The translations under genes and the position numbers were made by a program. Of a DNA stretch of 64,000 nt, positions 37,123 through 47,632 are shown piece after piece. The notes below the pieces were generated by a model that saw only the letters and a list, made by a program, of their open reading frames with translations, did no database searches and had not been told where the DNA came from. The stretch comes from Exiguobacterium oxidotolerans JCM 12280 (lineage in GTDB: Bacteria; Bacillota; Bacilli; Exiguobacteriales; Exiguobacteriaceae). Each line of letters opens with the position of its first letter. Positions within the stretch are counted from its first letter, which is position 1. The DNA is taken from the NCBI RefSeq assembly GCF_000702625.1, contig NZ_JNIS01000001.1, forward strand, positions 1,240,001 through 1,304,000, read 5' to 3'.

Positions 37123-38094
37123 TTATTCAAAAGCATAGGATACGTCCCATTGTTGGCGTGCCTCATCCATCAAGCTCATCACTTGACGTGAGAGTGGTAA
37201 CGTCCAGTTTTCTCGTCCGTTCATCACCATCTCATTCATCGCTTCGACTTCATATACGAGGGCTTTACCCGTATCTCCGGCTTCGATCGTCTCGACGGTC
37301 CCATCCGCCGTATAGGTGATGGTCGCCTTGTCTGCCCGTGGAAAATCATCGACCGTGATAAAGCCCTTTTCTCCAGCGACGATTCCCCGCTTCGGCATCT
37401 TCGCCCGCATCGCCAGTGACACGACGGCCAGCTCCTCTTGATTGTTTTTCATCACGATGCCCGACTGTTCATCGACACCTGTCTTGTATTTTTTAAGTGT
37501 CGTATGCAATTCGGTCGGCTGACTCGATAAGAACAAGCGGGTGAACGAGAGTGCATACGTTCCGATATCGAGCATCGCCCCGCCGGCAAGATCCGGATTG
37601 AAGAATCGATTCGTCGGATCATCTTCCTTGCTACTACCGAACGTGACATTGACCATGCTGATTTTGCCGATTTTCCCTTGATCAATCACTTCATGGAGCT
37701 TTCGATACAGCGGCATATGATAAATCGTCATTGCTTCAGCGAGGATTAAATCTTTTGCCTGCGCAAGCTGAATCACTTCTTGAAGTTGCGTACTGTTCAT
37801 CGTGATTGCCTTTTCACATAACACATGTTTTCCGGCGTTTAAGGCATCGACGATGTACGAATAGTGGACGCTATGTGGTGTCGCGATATAGACGACATCA
37901 ATTCGCCCGTCCTGGAACATCGTCTCCGTATCGGCATACACCTGCTCAATCCCGAACTGTTCAGCAAATCGGTTTGTTTTGTCCGTGTTTCTTCCCCACA
38001 CGCCGAATACCCGTCCGTTCACTTCTTTGATTGCTGCGGCAAATTCCGCTGCGATGCCGCCTGGTCCAACGATTCCCCAATTCACTTGTTCCAT
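37123..38094 (-). CDS. Gfo/Idh/MocA oxidoreductase
   Basis: The protein (323 residues from ATG 38094, AAGGGAG upstream) has a Rossmann start NWGIVGPGGIAAEFAAAI, catalytic lysine in HVLCEKAITMN (EKA instead of the more common EKP), and MLDIGTYALSF in the C-domain, as in the glucose-fructose oxidoreductase/trans-1,2-dihydrobenzene-diol dehydrogenase group. Substrate unknown. Downstream of the SorC-type regulator, with which it likely forms an operon. Confidence 0.9.
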   Translation of the reverse strand: MEQVNWGIVGPGGIAAEFAAAIKEVNGRVFGVWGRNTDKTNRFAEQFGIEQVYADTETMFQDGRIDVVYIATPHSVHYSYIVDALNAGKHVLCEKAITMNSTQLQEVIQLAQAKDLILAEAMTIYHMPLYRKLHEVIDQGKIGKISMVNVTFGSSKEDDPTNRFFNPDLAGGAMLDIGTYALSFTRLFLSSQPTELHTTLKKYKTGVDEQSGIVMKNNQEELAVVSLAMRAKMPKRGIVAGEKGFITVDDFPRADKATITYTADGTVETIEAGDTGKALVYEVEAMNEMVMNGRENWTLPLSRQVMSLMDEARQQWDVSYAFE

Positions 38095-38121
38095 CTTCAA
38101 TCGCTCCCTTATAATCCGTAC

Positions 38122-39072
38122 TCATTCTGCCAACAATTCGTATGCCGTCTCTTCCGTCGTGACGAGGACGTTCAGGTATCCTGCCGTCAACGCTGCCCGG
38201 ATTGCACTCACTTTCGCTGTCGATTCAGCGACTCCAATCGCATAGTTTGCTTGCTTCAATTGTGCCAAATCAATTGAAATCGTCCGCCCCGTCAGCTCGG
38301 TTTCGACGAGTTTCCCTGACGCGTCAAAAAAGTTCGAGCAAATATCTCCGACGACTTGTCCGTCTTGCATCGACCGGTCGAGCCGTTCCCCGTAAAACCC
38401 AAGCCAGTTCGGACCGTCATTGATCAATGGCGAACCGATTCCGACGACTGCAACCTGTAATCGACCCCATAAACCTTCGACTTCACGAAAATGTCCTGAA
38501 TCCGTCAGCGCTGTTTTTAAATCCGATGTCTGGACGATTGCCGGAAAATCGATCAGCTTGGACTGACCGTTTGTTTTTCGTGCCACTTCATAGACAATCG
38601 TATTTGCATAATAGCGACTGGCTAGTTTTCCGTCCGGTCCCCCAATTAACGGTACACATGTAATGTCGAGTCCTTTTGTCGGATGCCATGCTTCCGCGAC
38701 GGCGGCCAACGAGCTGCCCCAAGAAAAGCCAACGACATCCTGTTCATTGATGATTTCGTTCAAATAACTCGCACAGGCCTGTCCCATCGCCATCAATCTA
38801 TGCGGCTTTGACTCCGCTCGTTTCGTCGGTACGAGAATGACTTCCTTCAAGTTATAGCGTGCTTTTAGTTTTTCTGCGACTGCGACATCACGAAAGGCAT
38901 CATAGTTGATTCGAATCTGAACGATTCCCTGTTCACGAATTTTTTTCAACATCCGACTGATGCTCGTTCGGTTAACACTTAACTCTTTTGCGATTTCGCT
39001 TTGCGTCATATCCTGTTCGTAATACATACGTGCTACTCGGTACAACACGTTTATTTCTTGTAGATCGCTCAT
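38122..39072 (-). CDS. SorC/DeoR-type sugar-binding transcriptional regulator
   Basis: The protein (316 residues from ATG 39072, AAGGGGGTGCGTA upstream) has an N-terminal HTH (MTQSEIAKELSVNRTSISRMLKKIREQGIV) and a large C-terminal sugar-phosphate domain (VGFSWGSSLAAVAEAW, GDICSNFFDASGKLV). It first binds a phosphorylated sugar, then acts on the promoter. The palindrome at 39085-39122 just upstream is its likely own operator. Confidence 0.92.
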   Translation of the reverse strand: MSDLQEINVLYRVARMYYEQDMTQSEIAKELSVNRTSISRMLKKIREQGIVQIRINYDAFRDVAVAEKLKARYNLKEVILVPTKRAESKPHRLMAMGQACASYLNEIINEQDVVGFSWGSSLAAVAEAWHPTKGLDITCVPLIGGPDGKLASRYYANTIVYEVARKTNGQSKLIDFPAIVQTSDLKTALTDSGHFREVEGLWGRLQVAVVGIGSPLINDGPNWLGFYGERLDRSMQDGQVVGDICSNFFDASGKLVETELTGRTISIDLAQLKQANYAIGVAESTAKVSAIRAALTAGYLNVLVTTEETAYELLAE

Positions 39073-39084
39073 TACGCACCCCCT

Positions 39085-39122
39085 TTTGCACAAATGTACA
39101 TCACAATGCACGTTTGTGCAAA
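39085..39122. promoter_or_regulatory. SorC-type operator
   Basis: TTTGCACAAA (39085-39094) and TTTGTGCAAA (39113-39122) are exact inverted copies 18 bases apart; the spacer contains a further pair of TGYACNT-like half sites. It lies directly upstream of the regulator start codon. Confidence 0.75.
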
Positions 39123-39265
39123 TGTTTTCCAAATTAAAGAAAAACAAATGACACTTAGTTTCTTTTACATCTTCTCTAGGCTTAGCACATCCTGACGTTC
39201 CCCAGCCTCGACTTTAGGGTACATACCATTAGACAACGATGATACAGACAAGGAGGTTGGCTTTG

Positions 39266-41065
39266 ATGATCGGATTCGGTTATGCATTTTATTTACTACT
39301 AGGCATGCTCAAGTTCTTGCTCTTCAGCTTTTATACGAACACAGAAGTTTCATTTAAGCTCATCCTGTTGAACCTGGCCGGGATGTTGCTGTTATCGAGC
39401 TGGACGCTGCTCATCCAGTGGAAGAAACGGCGGTGGATTTGGCTTGGTCTGTTAGTGCTACATAGTTTTCTGTTAGTCTCGGACCTTTGGTATTACCGCT
39501 ACTTTGACGATTTACTGTCCGTTTCCTTGATGTCGCAAATGTTGCAGATGAGTGATGTCGGCAGTGGTTTTATGGCATTGATTGTTCCGACCGACTTTTT
39601 CCTGTTCGCGGATAGCATCATCTTCGGACTCGTTTTAATCTTCTTACGGAAGAAACCGTTTACTGTTGCGAAGCGACAACAACGTCGTTCGGCGGTTGCT
39701 GCTTTTCTTGCCGGCATCGTGCTTTTCGCAGCACCACTCACCTATGCCGTCGTCAAACAAGACCAGCGGCTTGACCAGTCGATCTCCGACATGCGTGACT
39801 ATTACCAGCTCGGGTTTTGGGGATATCACGGCGTCGATCTCGCTCGGGGAATCACGCGAGCAATCAGCTCAGACGAATCGTTAACGGAAGCGGAGCGGCA
39901 ACGGCTCAAGCAATCCGCACCGGATGAAACGGCTGGTGCTGTCAGCACACCGAACATCATCATGGTCCAGTTGGAATCATTCCAAGGGTCCGTCATCGGA
40001 CAGACGGTAAATGGGCAAGAACTGACACCACACCTGAATGAACTCAAACAGGAGTCGCTCTACTTCGAGTCGTTTTATCACCAAACGCATGAGGGACGGA
40101 CGTCGGATGCGGAATTCATTACGAATACGTCGCTGTACCCATTGAAGTCGGGCTCCGTCTACACCCGTTTTCCGGACAATGAGTTCGGCGCCTTACCGCA
40201 ACTGTTAAAAGACAACGGCTATGACACAGCGGCGATGCATGCCTACGACAAAGGGTTTTGGAATCGGGACAAAGTTTATGACAACCTCGGGTTCAAACAC
40301 TTTTTCAGCAATAAAGATTATCCGGACAACAAAGAAATCGGAATGGCATTAAATGATCAACAGTTTTTGACGAAATCGATTGAACATATGGAGACGCTAC
40401 AAGAGCCGTTCTTCTCGTTCCTCGTCGCCTTGACGAGTCATACGCCGTATGAGATTCCAAAAGACGAACGTGAACTCGACTTAACGGGATACGACGATCC
40501 GATGCTGAAACGGTATTACCAGACCGTCCATTATGTCGATCAAGGTGTCGGACTGATGATTGACGAATTAAAAGCAAAAAATATGTGGGATGACGCGCTC
40601 GTAATCTTTTACGGCGACCACGACAGTGGCTTGACGAACGAAGGCAGCGAGCTCAGGGAAAAAGCCGGAATCGACAACCCGGTCGATCTGTTCGAACTCG
40701 ACCGCCAAGTTCCGCTGTTCATCAAAAAACCGAAGCAACAGGACGGAAAGATCATCAAAGAAAATGGCGGACAAATCGATATCGCTCCGACGATCGTCGA
40801 CTTGCTCAACCTCGAATCACCGTACATGATGGGGAACTCACTTTTAGATGACGAACCGAACGTGACGGCGTTCCGTGATGGTTCGTTCCGCTACAAGGAT
40901 TATTATTATGAAGCGGATTTGACGAAAAAAGCCGGTAACGGCACGTGTTATGACGTCTCGACTACTAAAGAAGTCGACCTTGATTTATGTAAAAAACAAG
41001 CGGACGTCCGGAAGGATTTACGCTTGTCGGATGCCATCATCGAGAAGAACGGTTTGGAACAATAG
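39266..41065 (+). CDS. ltaS: LtaS-family lipoteichoic acid synthase / sulfatase
   Basis: The protein (599 residues from ATG 39266, AAGGAGG upstream) has five N-terminal membrane helices (to about residue 165) and an extracellular sulfatase-type domain. The catalytic threonine is T279 in THEGRTSDAE; metal-site segments TPNIIMVQLESFQG, GFWNRDKVYDNLGF and IFYGDHDSGLTNEG are clear. It polymerises or primes glycerol phosphate chains on the outer face of the membrane. Bacillales usually have several LtaS paralogues; which one this is cannot be said. Confidence 0.9.
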   Translation: MIGFGYAFYLLLGMLKFLLFSFYTNTEVSFKLILLNLAGMLLLSSWTLLIQWKKRRWIWLGLLVLHSFLLVSDLWYYRYFDDLLSVSLMSQMLQMSDVGSGFMALIVPTDFFLFADSIIFGLVLIFLRKKPFTVAKRQQRRSAVAAFLAGIVLFAAPLTYAVVKQDQRLDQSISDMRDYYQLGFWGYHGVDLARGITRAISSDESLTEAERQRLKQSAPDETAGAVSTPNIIMVQLESFQGSVIGQTVNGQELTPHLNELKQESLYFESFYHQTHEGRTSDAEFITNTSLYPLKSGSVYTRFPDNEFGALPQLLKDNGYDTAAMHAYDKGFWNRDKVYDNLGFKHFFSNKDYPDNKEIGMALNDQQFLTKSIEHMETLQEPFFSFLVALTSHTPYEIPKDERELDLTGYDDPMLKRYYQTVHYVDQGVGLMIDELKAKNMWDDALVIFYGDHDSGLTNEGSELREKAGIDNPVDLFELDRQVPLFIKKPKQQDGKIIKENGGQIDIAPTIVDLLNLESPYMMGNSLLDDEPNVTAFRDGSFRYKDYYYEADLTKKAGNGTCYDVSTTKEVDLDLCKKQADVRKDLRLSDAIIEKNGLEQ

Positions 41066-41076
41066 GCGAATCAAAA

Positions 41077-41223
41077 AATCATTTTTTTCCACGCGCTTTC
41101 CTCAGGCGAGACACAAGCCAGTTTTCCTGTCCTCTCTGGACAGGAAAGCGGGTCTTATTTGTCTCTGACAGCGCAAGTCACCTTGCGCTTTTTCCTGTAG
41201 GAGTCGCGTGAATCAAATGATTT
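41077..41223 (-). repeat. module A structured repeat, stand-alone copy
   Basis: Core 41095-41205 in reverse orientation. Outer arms AAATCATTT...CACGCG and CGCGTG...AAATGATTT pair and differ from those of other copies. Inner pairs: CCTGTAGG-type closing stem with CCTCAGG, GCGCAAG with CTTGCGC, GAGAC with GTCTC, and TTTCCTGTCC with GGACAGGAAA. No B module and no terminal repeats. Confidence 0.75.
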
Positions 41224-41232
41224 CTATCAAAC

Positions 41233-41273
41233 GAACAGAGGGAGCCGGATGTTAATTCCGGCTCCCTCTGTTC
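41233..41273. terminator. bidirectional terminator
   Basis: GAACAGAGGGAGCCGG pairs perfectly with CCGGCTCCCTCTGTTC between convergent ltaS and GNAT genes. Confidence 0.92.
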
Positions 41274-41303
41274 TGTTCATATGAGTGTGTATGTCATTAC
41301 CGT

Positions 41304-41846
41304 TTAAAAAAGTTTATACCAGTACAACGTGATATCAATTTCCGGATTAGCCGACTGTTTCAGCGTATCCACCCCACCAAGAACAAATCCTTCTTTTACG
41401 TAAAAACGACAGGCAATCAGATTATCATTTTGTGCTTCAAGCGATAAGCCGATCAACGATTGTTCCTTCGCCCAGGTTTCAGCTGCTTCGAGCAACAAAT
41501 GACCGACGCCACTTTTCCGAAAACTGCTTCGGACAGCGATATTTTCAATGTAGGCAAAACGATTCCAGTCTTTGAAGAGACGAATCTGTCCAATGCATTC
41601 GTTCTCATGAAAAGCTAACAAAACAATTTTTTCACTGCTATCGATATAAGTAGACCAATCCAGTTTGTCATCCGGGAAACGGATTTCTGATGGAGTATCG
41701 TATAACTGTTCTTCGTAAGACCAAATGCCGTCACAAAAACGAGGAAGGACTTTACCAATGATAGGGAACGATTCATTTGTGTCGTTGATGATTGTTATAA
41801 ATTGATCTTTTAAAGGCCGAATCACGATTTTTTTAGATTGATTCAT
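41304..41846 (-). CDS. GNAT-family N-acetyltransferase
   Basis: The protein (180 residues from ATG 41846) has the GNAT core: YIENIAVRSSFRKSGVGHLLLEAAETWAKE (acetyl-CoA loop RxxGVG) followed by LSLEAQNDNLIACRFYVKEGFVLGGVD. It resembles streptothricin-type acetyltransferases (IDTLK, PEIDITLYWYK end), so an aminoglycoside- or streptothricin-like substrate is possible but unproven. It lies in an AT-richer patch with the next gene. Confidence 0.85.
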   Translation of the reverse strand: MNQSKKIVIRPLKDQFITIINDTNESFPIIGKVLPRFCDGIWSYEEQLYDTPSEIRFPDDKLDWSTYIDSSEKIVLLAFHENECIGQIRLFKDWNRFAYIENIAVRSSFRKSGVGHLLLEAAETWAKEQSLIGLSLEAQNDNLIACRFYVKEGFVLGGVDTLKQSANPEIDITLYWYKLF

Positions 41847-41927
41847 TAATTTCACCCTTCACTATGTATTTTCCAAGTTAATTCTTCAGTTAAATATCGA
41901 AAGTTTCTTCTCAATTTAGAGTTAATT

Positions 41928-42467
41928 TTAATATGACTTACTCAAGTACCCCTTAACCATCGCCACACATTCTTCAACCGAGTAATCACCTTCAATTCTT
42001 AATATCGGGCAAGATAATTCATTCATCCACTGCTCATGTAGAACTTTGCTTCTAACTTCTGGACCAGCATGATCATATAGTGAAGCCCACTCCAAAAAAA
42101 TTTGCGATTGTTCATGCTTATCCCCATCCGGTAATACTTCTTTCCCATATCTTTCGATTTCTCGCTTCTGCAATCTTTCGAGTCTAATTTCCGATGGAAC
42201 CCACAAGAAAATAACGAGATCGAAATAAGACTTGAAATAATCTCCCCAGTTTACCGTGGCTCCCGATAAAATCCACTGTTCGGATTGTGATAAATCATTC
42301 TTCAGCATTTCTATTCTGTCAGGTATAGGTCGTTGTTCGGTAAATTTAGATATCCAAAAGTAATCATCTGTATCAAAAATTTTGTGGGGAAGAACTTCTG
42401 CTAAAGCTTTACCCAGTGTTGACGTTCCAGATCCCGAAGCTCCCATGATATGAATTTTATTTTTCAT
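41928..42467 (-). CDS. P-loop kinase-like protein (adenylate kinase/AAA-like)
   Basis: The 179-residue protein has a Walker A loop near the N-terminus (GASGSGTSTLGKALAEVL), DTDDYFW as the phosphate-acceptor region and RLERLQKREIERYG as a lid-like arginine-rich stretch. Length and pattern fit small nucleoside or shikimate-like kinases (topology-modulation FlaR-like). Substrate unknown. The coding sequence is AT-richer than neighbours and may be recently acquired. Confidence 0.75.
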   Translation of the reverse strand: MKNKIHIMGASGSGTSTLGKALAEVLPHKIFDTDDYFWISKFTEQRPIPDRIEMLKNDLSQSEQWILSGATVNWGDYFKSYFDLVIFLWVPSEIRLERLQKREIERYGKEVLPDGDKHEQSQIFLEWASLYDHAGPEVRSKVLHEQWMNELSCPILRIEGDYSVEECVAMVKGYLSKSY

Positions 42468-42659
42468 TTTTCTTCTCCTTTATAGATTCTTTGTTTATCC
42501 GGTTTCTAATTATATAATTTTCCTGTTCCCAGATTATATTTTAACAAAAAAATTTTAATCTAATCCCCAAAACCATCAGAAGTAGACGCATACAATTCAA
42601 TTGAAACCCTGATATTTAAAGCAGTTCTCAATAAAATTCTATATTAACGAAACAAAAAA

Positions 42660-42698
42660 GAGACCCTCTATAAGTTCAGTGAACTTACAAAGGGTCTT
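42660..42698 (-). terminator. groEL terminator
   Basis: GAAGACCCTTTGTAAGTTC pairs with AACTTATAGAGGGTCTC on the minus strand, then T6. The rest of the AT-rich gap 42468-42769 shows no gene. Confidence 0.85.
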
Positions 42699-42769
42699 CC
42701 CAAAAATCAAAAGTAGAATAGCAATCCTTCGATCTAATTCTACCAATCAACGGGTTGAATGCTTATATT

Positions 42770-44714
<1,945 letters not shown>

Positions 44715-44745
44715 GCGAAACATCCTCCTTGAAAATGACTGTTTT

Positions 44746-44772
44746 TTAGCACTCACTTTAATGGAGTGCTAA
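44746..44772. promoter_or_regulatory. CIRCE operator of groESL
   Basis: TTAGCACTC, 9 bases, GAGTGCTAA: a perfect CIRCE, the HrcA binding site for class I heat-shock genes. Confidence 0.98.
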
Positions 44773-44934
44773 CATATTTTTATCTTAAACGGTTTTCGAT
44801 TGGAATTCAACCCTGAACCCTTATCCGTTTTCCCGAAATCGCCATCTTTGAACCATCACCATTCGTGCGCCCGGCCAGTTTGTTTGTTACAATCGGGACA
44901 GTACCTTCAATACAAAGGAGTTGTGTCCCGACCG

Positions 44935-45627
44935 ATGAAAAATTCCGTCAATCTGCCATTCAACATGGCTGATAAGTGGCAAATCCGTCACGTCATTCCG
45001 ATTGTGATTTATTTGATCGTCCAGCTTGTTCCAGGTACGTTCAGATACTTCATCCCTGAAAATCAAATTCCGAGTGTCGTCGGCTGGTGGCTTGCGATTG
45101 GCTTTACCGTCGCTGTCATCGTCTCGTTCTTCTGTCTTCGTCCTGACTGGCAGAAGTGGAAAGCAGAGGGCAACCAGACGGATCCGATCGACACATTAAA
45201 GTGGATCGGGATCGGCATCGTGTTGCTTTACGCCTTACTGATTAGTATCAATCTGCTTGACGCCTGGATGGCTGGCGGGATTGAGAACGTCGCGAAATCA
45301 CAAAACACCGATCAAATCTTTAAAGCGATGCGTGTCATTCCCTTATTACAGGTGATGGTCGTCTTACTCGGACCGATTATGGAAGAATTTTTATTCCGCC
45401 ACATCATGTTCGGGAACTTGTCGACAAAACTGAACTTCGTCTTCAGCTTTGTTCTCAGTGGGCTCATCTTCGGTCTTATCCACAATGACAACAAGTTTTT
45501 GATTTACGTCGCGATGAGTTTTGTTTTCTCACTCGTCTTCGTCAAAACACGCCGCATCATAGCACCGATTGCGCTTCATGTCTTCAATAACGGAATCGTC
45601 GTGCTTGCACTTTACGCCACGACTTAA
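44935..45627 (+). CDS. CPBP-family intramembrane protease (YdiL-like)
   Basis: The protein (230 residues from ATG 44935) has six to seven hydrophobic segments and the three CPBP motifs: EEFLFRHIMF (E-E and R), FGLIHN (H) and HVFNN (H/N). It is an Abi-type membrane peptidase homologue next to groESL, as in Bacillus ydiL. The ribosome site AAAGGAG lies 13 bases upstream, rather far; in-frame GTG at 44923 would be too near. Confidence 0.88.
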   Translation: MKNSVNLPFNMADKWQIRHVIPIVIYLIVQLVPGTFRYFIPENQIPSVVGWWLAIGFTVAVIVSFFCLRPDWQKWKAEGNQTDPIDTLKWIGIGIVLLYALLISINLLDAWMAGGIENVAKSQNTDQIFKAMRVIPLLQVMVVLLGPIMEEFLFRHIMFGNLSTKLNFVFSFVLSGLIFGLIHNDNKFLIYVAMSFVFSLVFVKTRRIIAPIALHVFNNGIVVLALYATT

Positions 45628-45648
45628 CTTACGAAAGGTAGTGTTTTC

Positions 45649-45882
45649 ATGCGCCAAGGCTCAAACTTCATGGCATTATTTTATGCCCTGTTCGGTATTC
45701 TGTTCATGTACCTCGCGTACAGCAACTCGATCGAGGCAGGAACCGTCTTTAACTTTTGGACGATTCTGTTGACGCTGTTCGCAGCGATCGACTTTTACCG
45801 TCTTTACTTGATTTTCCGCTTCCGGATGGCCGCGAAGAAGATGATTGAGAAAGAACAAAACAAAAAAAATGATAAAGAATAA
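45649..45882 (+). CDS. YdiK-like small membrane protein (DUF4305)
   Basis: The 77-residue protein has two hydrophobic segments (about 8-26 and 34-56) and a lysine-rich end. Place (after ydiL, next to groESL) and length match Bacillus YdiK. Function unknown. GAAAGGTAG precedes the start. Confidence 0.82.
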   Translation: MRQGSNFMALFYALFGILFMYLAYSNSIEAGTVFNFWTILLTLFAAIDFYRLYLIFRFRMAAKKMIEKEQNKKNDKE

Positions 45883-45890
45883 GTAACCTG

Positions 45891-45934
45891 TCCGCCTCTT
45901 GACCGATTCAGTTCGTGAAAGGGCGGATTTTTTT
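45891..45934 (+). terminator. terminator after ydiK
   Basis: TCCGCC at 45891 pairs with GGCGGA at 45922, followed by T7. Confidence 0.7.
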
Positions 45935-46042
45935 GTCTCTTGCTCACTGTATCCTCATGGAAAATCAGGCGAACAGTTTTTTAGACGCACTATCGTCAGC
46001 TTGTTCCCGTTTCGAAATAATCGAAGTGACAAAAAAGAGTTA

Positions 46043-46170
46043 CTTCTCGTGACTCCTACGGGAAAAAGCGCAAGACTCCTTGCGCTGTCAGAGGCAAGTA
46101 AGACCCTGCTTCTTGTTCGCTAGAATCAAGAAGCAACGGCTTACGCCTCGCCCGAGGAAAGCACGAGAAG
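46043..46170 (+). repeat. module A structured repeat, stand-alone copy
   Basis: Core 46051-46162. Arms CTTCTCGTG (46043-46051) and CACGAGAAG (46162-46170) pair perfectly and are unique to this copy. Inner pairs: CCTACGGG/CCCGAGG, GCGCAAG/CTTGCGC, GAGGC/GCCTC, GTAAG/CTTAC, TGCTTCTTG/CAAGAAGCA. The remaining gap (45935-46042, 46171-46330) shows no supported gene. Confidence 0.78.
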
Positions 46171-46330
46171 AAAAATCTTTTCGCATGCATCTCTTTCATG
46201 AATTAACCTTCGTACAAAACATATATTTTACTGACTCATGATCGAAAACCCTCCCATATCTATAGAAACGAAGTCAGAGCACTATCACGTTGAAGAAGAC
46301 GAGCATGAAGATTAATCCTTAAACAAAAAA

Positions 46331-46396
46331 ACACCTGCTTTAAAGACGACCGACGTCCATGTGACGAGGGGCAATCTTTAAGACAGGTGTTTTTTA
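46331..46396. terminator. long-stem terminator between module A and fnr
   Basis: ACACCTGCTTTAAAGA pairs with TCTTTAAGACAGGTGT across about 28 bases; T-rich on both sides. Confidence 0.75.
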
Positions 46397-47449
46397 CTTT
46401 TCTTTGACCATTTCTTGAATCAATTCACGGTTCCGTTTTTTGAAAACTTCATTGTGGGATGAGACCATCGCGACTTTGGCAGCATCCGGTTCGATGAACT
46501 GCTTCGCCCGGTTGACCGCATTCGCCGCGTCCTGGAATGTCCCCGAAATCAAGTTCACCTTGCCTTCATGCGTCAAAATATCTCCTGCTGCGTACAATCC
46601 CGGTACACTTGATTCGCTCGACGCGTTACCGGCGATATAAAAGTCGTCGACTTGTTTGATGTCGAGTTCCGAGTTCGCGAGCAACTCTGCTTCCCGTTCG
46701 TAGCCATGGTTGATGATGACTTCATCGACGTCAACGATGTTGGTCACTTCCGTCGCACAATCAATCAATTCGACGGACGCAATCCGGTGGTGATCGTCGC
46801 TTGCGATCAACTTATGAATCGTCGTGTTGAGGAGACAGACGGCTGAGCTTCGGACGAGTTGGTCGACTTGTGCCTCGTGACCTGTGAAACAGTCTTTCCG
46901 GTATGTGACGTAAACTTTTTTCGCAATCGGTTCGAGCTCGTTCGCCCAGTCGATCGCGGAGTTCCCGCCACCTGAAATCAGGACTGTCTTATCTTTAAAC
47001 CGCTCAATCGATTTAACGGTATAGTTCAAGTTCGACACTTCGTACCGTTCGGCCCCTTCAATCTTCAGTTTTTGAGGATTGAGTATCCCACCACCGACAG
47101 CGACGATGACTGTCTTCGAATAATGAATTTCTCCCGACTCCGCTTCGAGGACGAAGTTTCCGAATACGTCTTTTGCGATCGAAATGATTTTTTCATTCAG
47201 GTGCACGGACGGATTAAACGTTAAGCCTTGTTCGACGAGTTGCTCAATCAGCTTCGCTCCGGTAATCGGCGGCTGTCCCCCGACATCCCAAATCATCTTC
47301 TCCGGATACACATGAATCTTGCCACCAAGCTCTGCCTGGTATTCAATGATTTTCGTCTTCATTCCGCGTAATCCGCTATAGAAAGTCGAGTATAACCCGG
47401 CCGGGCCTCCACCAATTACCGTTACGTCAAACAATTCCTGCTGTTCCAT
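46394..47449 (-). CDS. ferredoxin-NADP reductase type 2 (YcgT/YumC-like)
   Basis: The protein (351 residues from ATG 47449, GAGGAGTGAGTGAG upstream) is of the thioredoxin-reductase-like FNR group: FAD site IGGGPAGLYSTFY, NADPH site LISGGGNSAIDWA, no CxxC disulfide. It passes electrons from NADPH to ferredoxin or flavodoxin, or to iron in siderophores. A Fur box lies upstream and the divergent gene starts an iron-siderophore uptake operon, so a role in ferric siderophore reduction is plausible. Confidence 0.92.
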   Translation of the reverse strand: MEQQELFDVTVIGGGPAGLYSTFYSGLRGMKTKIIEYQAELGGKIHVYPEKMIWDVGGQPPITGAKLIEQLVEQGLTFNPSVHLNEKIISIAKDVFGNFVLEAESGEIHYSKTVIVAVGGGILNPQKLKIEGAERYEVSNLNYTVKSIERFKDKTVLISGGGNSAIDWANELEPIAKKVYVTYRKDCFTGHEAQVDQLVRSSAVCLLNTTIHKLIASDDHHRIASVELIDCATEVTNIVDVDEVIINHGYEREAELLANSELDIKQVDDFYIAGNASSESSVPGLYAAGDILTHEGKVNLISGTFQDAANAVNRAKQFIEPDAAKVAMVSSHNEVFKKRNRELIQEMVKEK

Positions 47450-47478
47450 CTCACTCACTCCTCGCTCTCGACTACGAC

Positions 47479-47497
47479 TGATTATCATTCTCATTCC
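47479..47497. promoter_or_regulatory. Fur box for the FNR gene
   Basis: On the minus strand AATGAGAATGATAATC matches the 7-1-7 Fur pattern at most positions, 30 bases upstream of the FNR start codon. Confidence 0.75.
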
Positions 47498-47537
47498 CAA
47501 TGATAACGTGAACATCTCTTGAAGACAAGAAAAAATG

Positions 47538-47596
47538 TTGACAGCGTTTTTATGAGACTGGTATGGTTAGGGAGACGATAGTGATAATCATTATCA
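47538..47596 (+). promoter_or_regulatory. promoter and perfect Fur box of the iron uptake operon
   Basis: -35 TTGACA (47538-47543), 18 bases, -10 TATGGT (47562-47567), then TGATAATCATTATCA (47582-47596), an exact 15-bp Fur consensus palindrome, over the transcription start. Confidence 0.9.
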
Positions 47597-47632
47597 ATGA
47601 AAATAGCTTTAAACGAGAAGGAGCCTCTGCGT

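Noticed and set aside
46238-46315. 25-codon frame with an acidic, His-containing end
   Set aside because: No ribosome site and no relatives in the window; could be a remnant, not supported as a gene.
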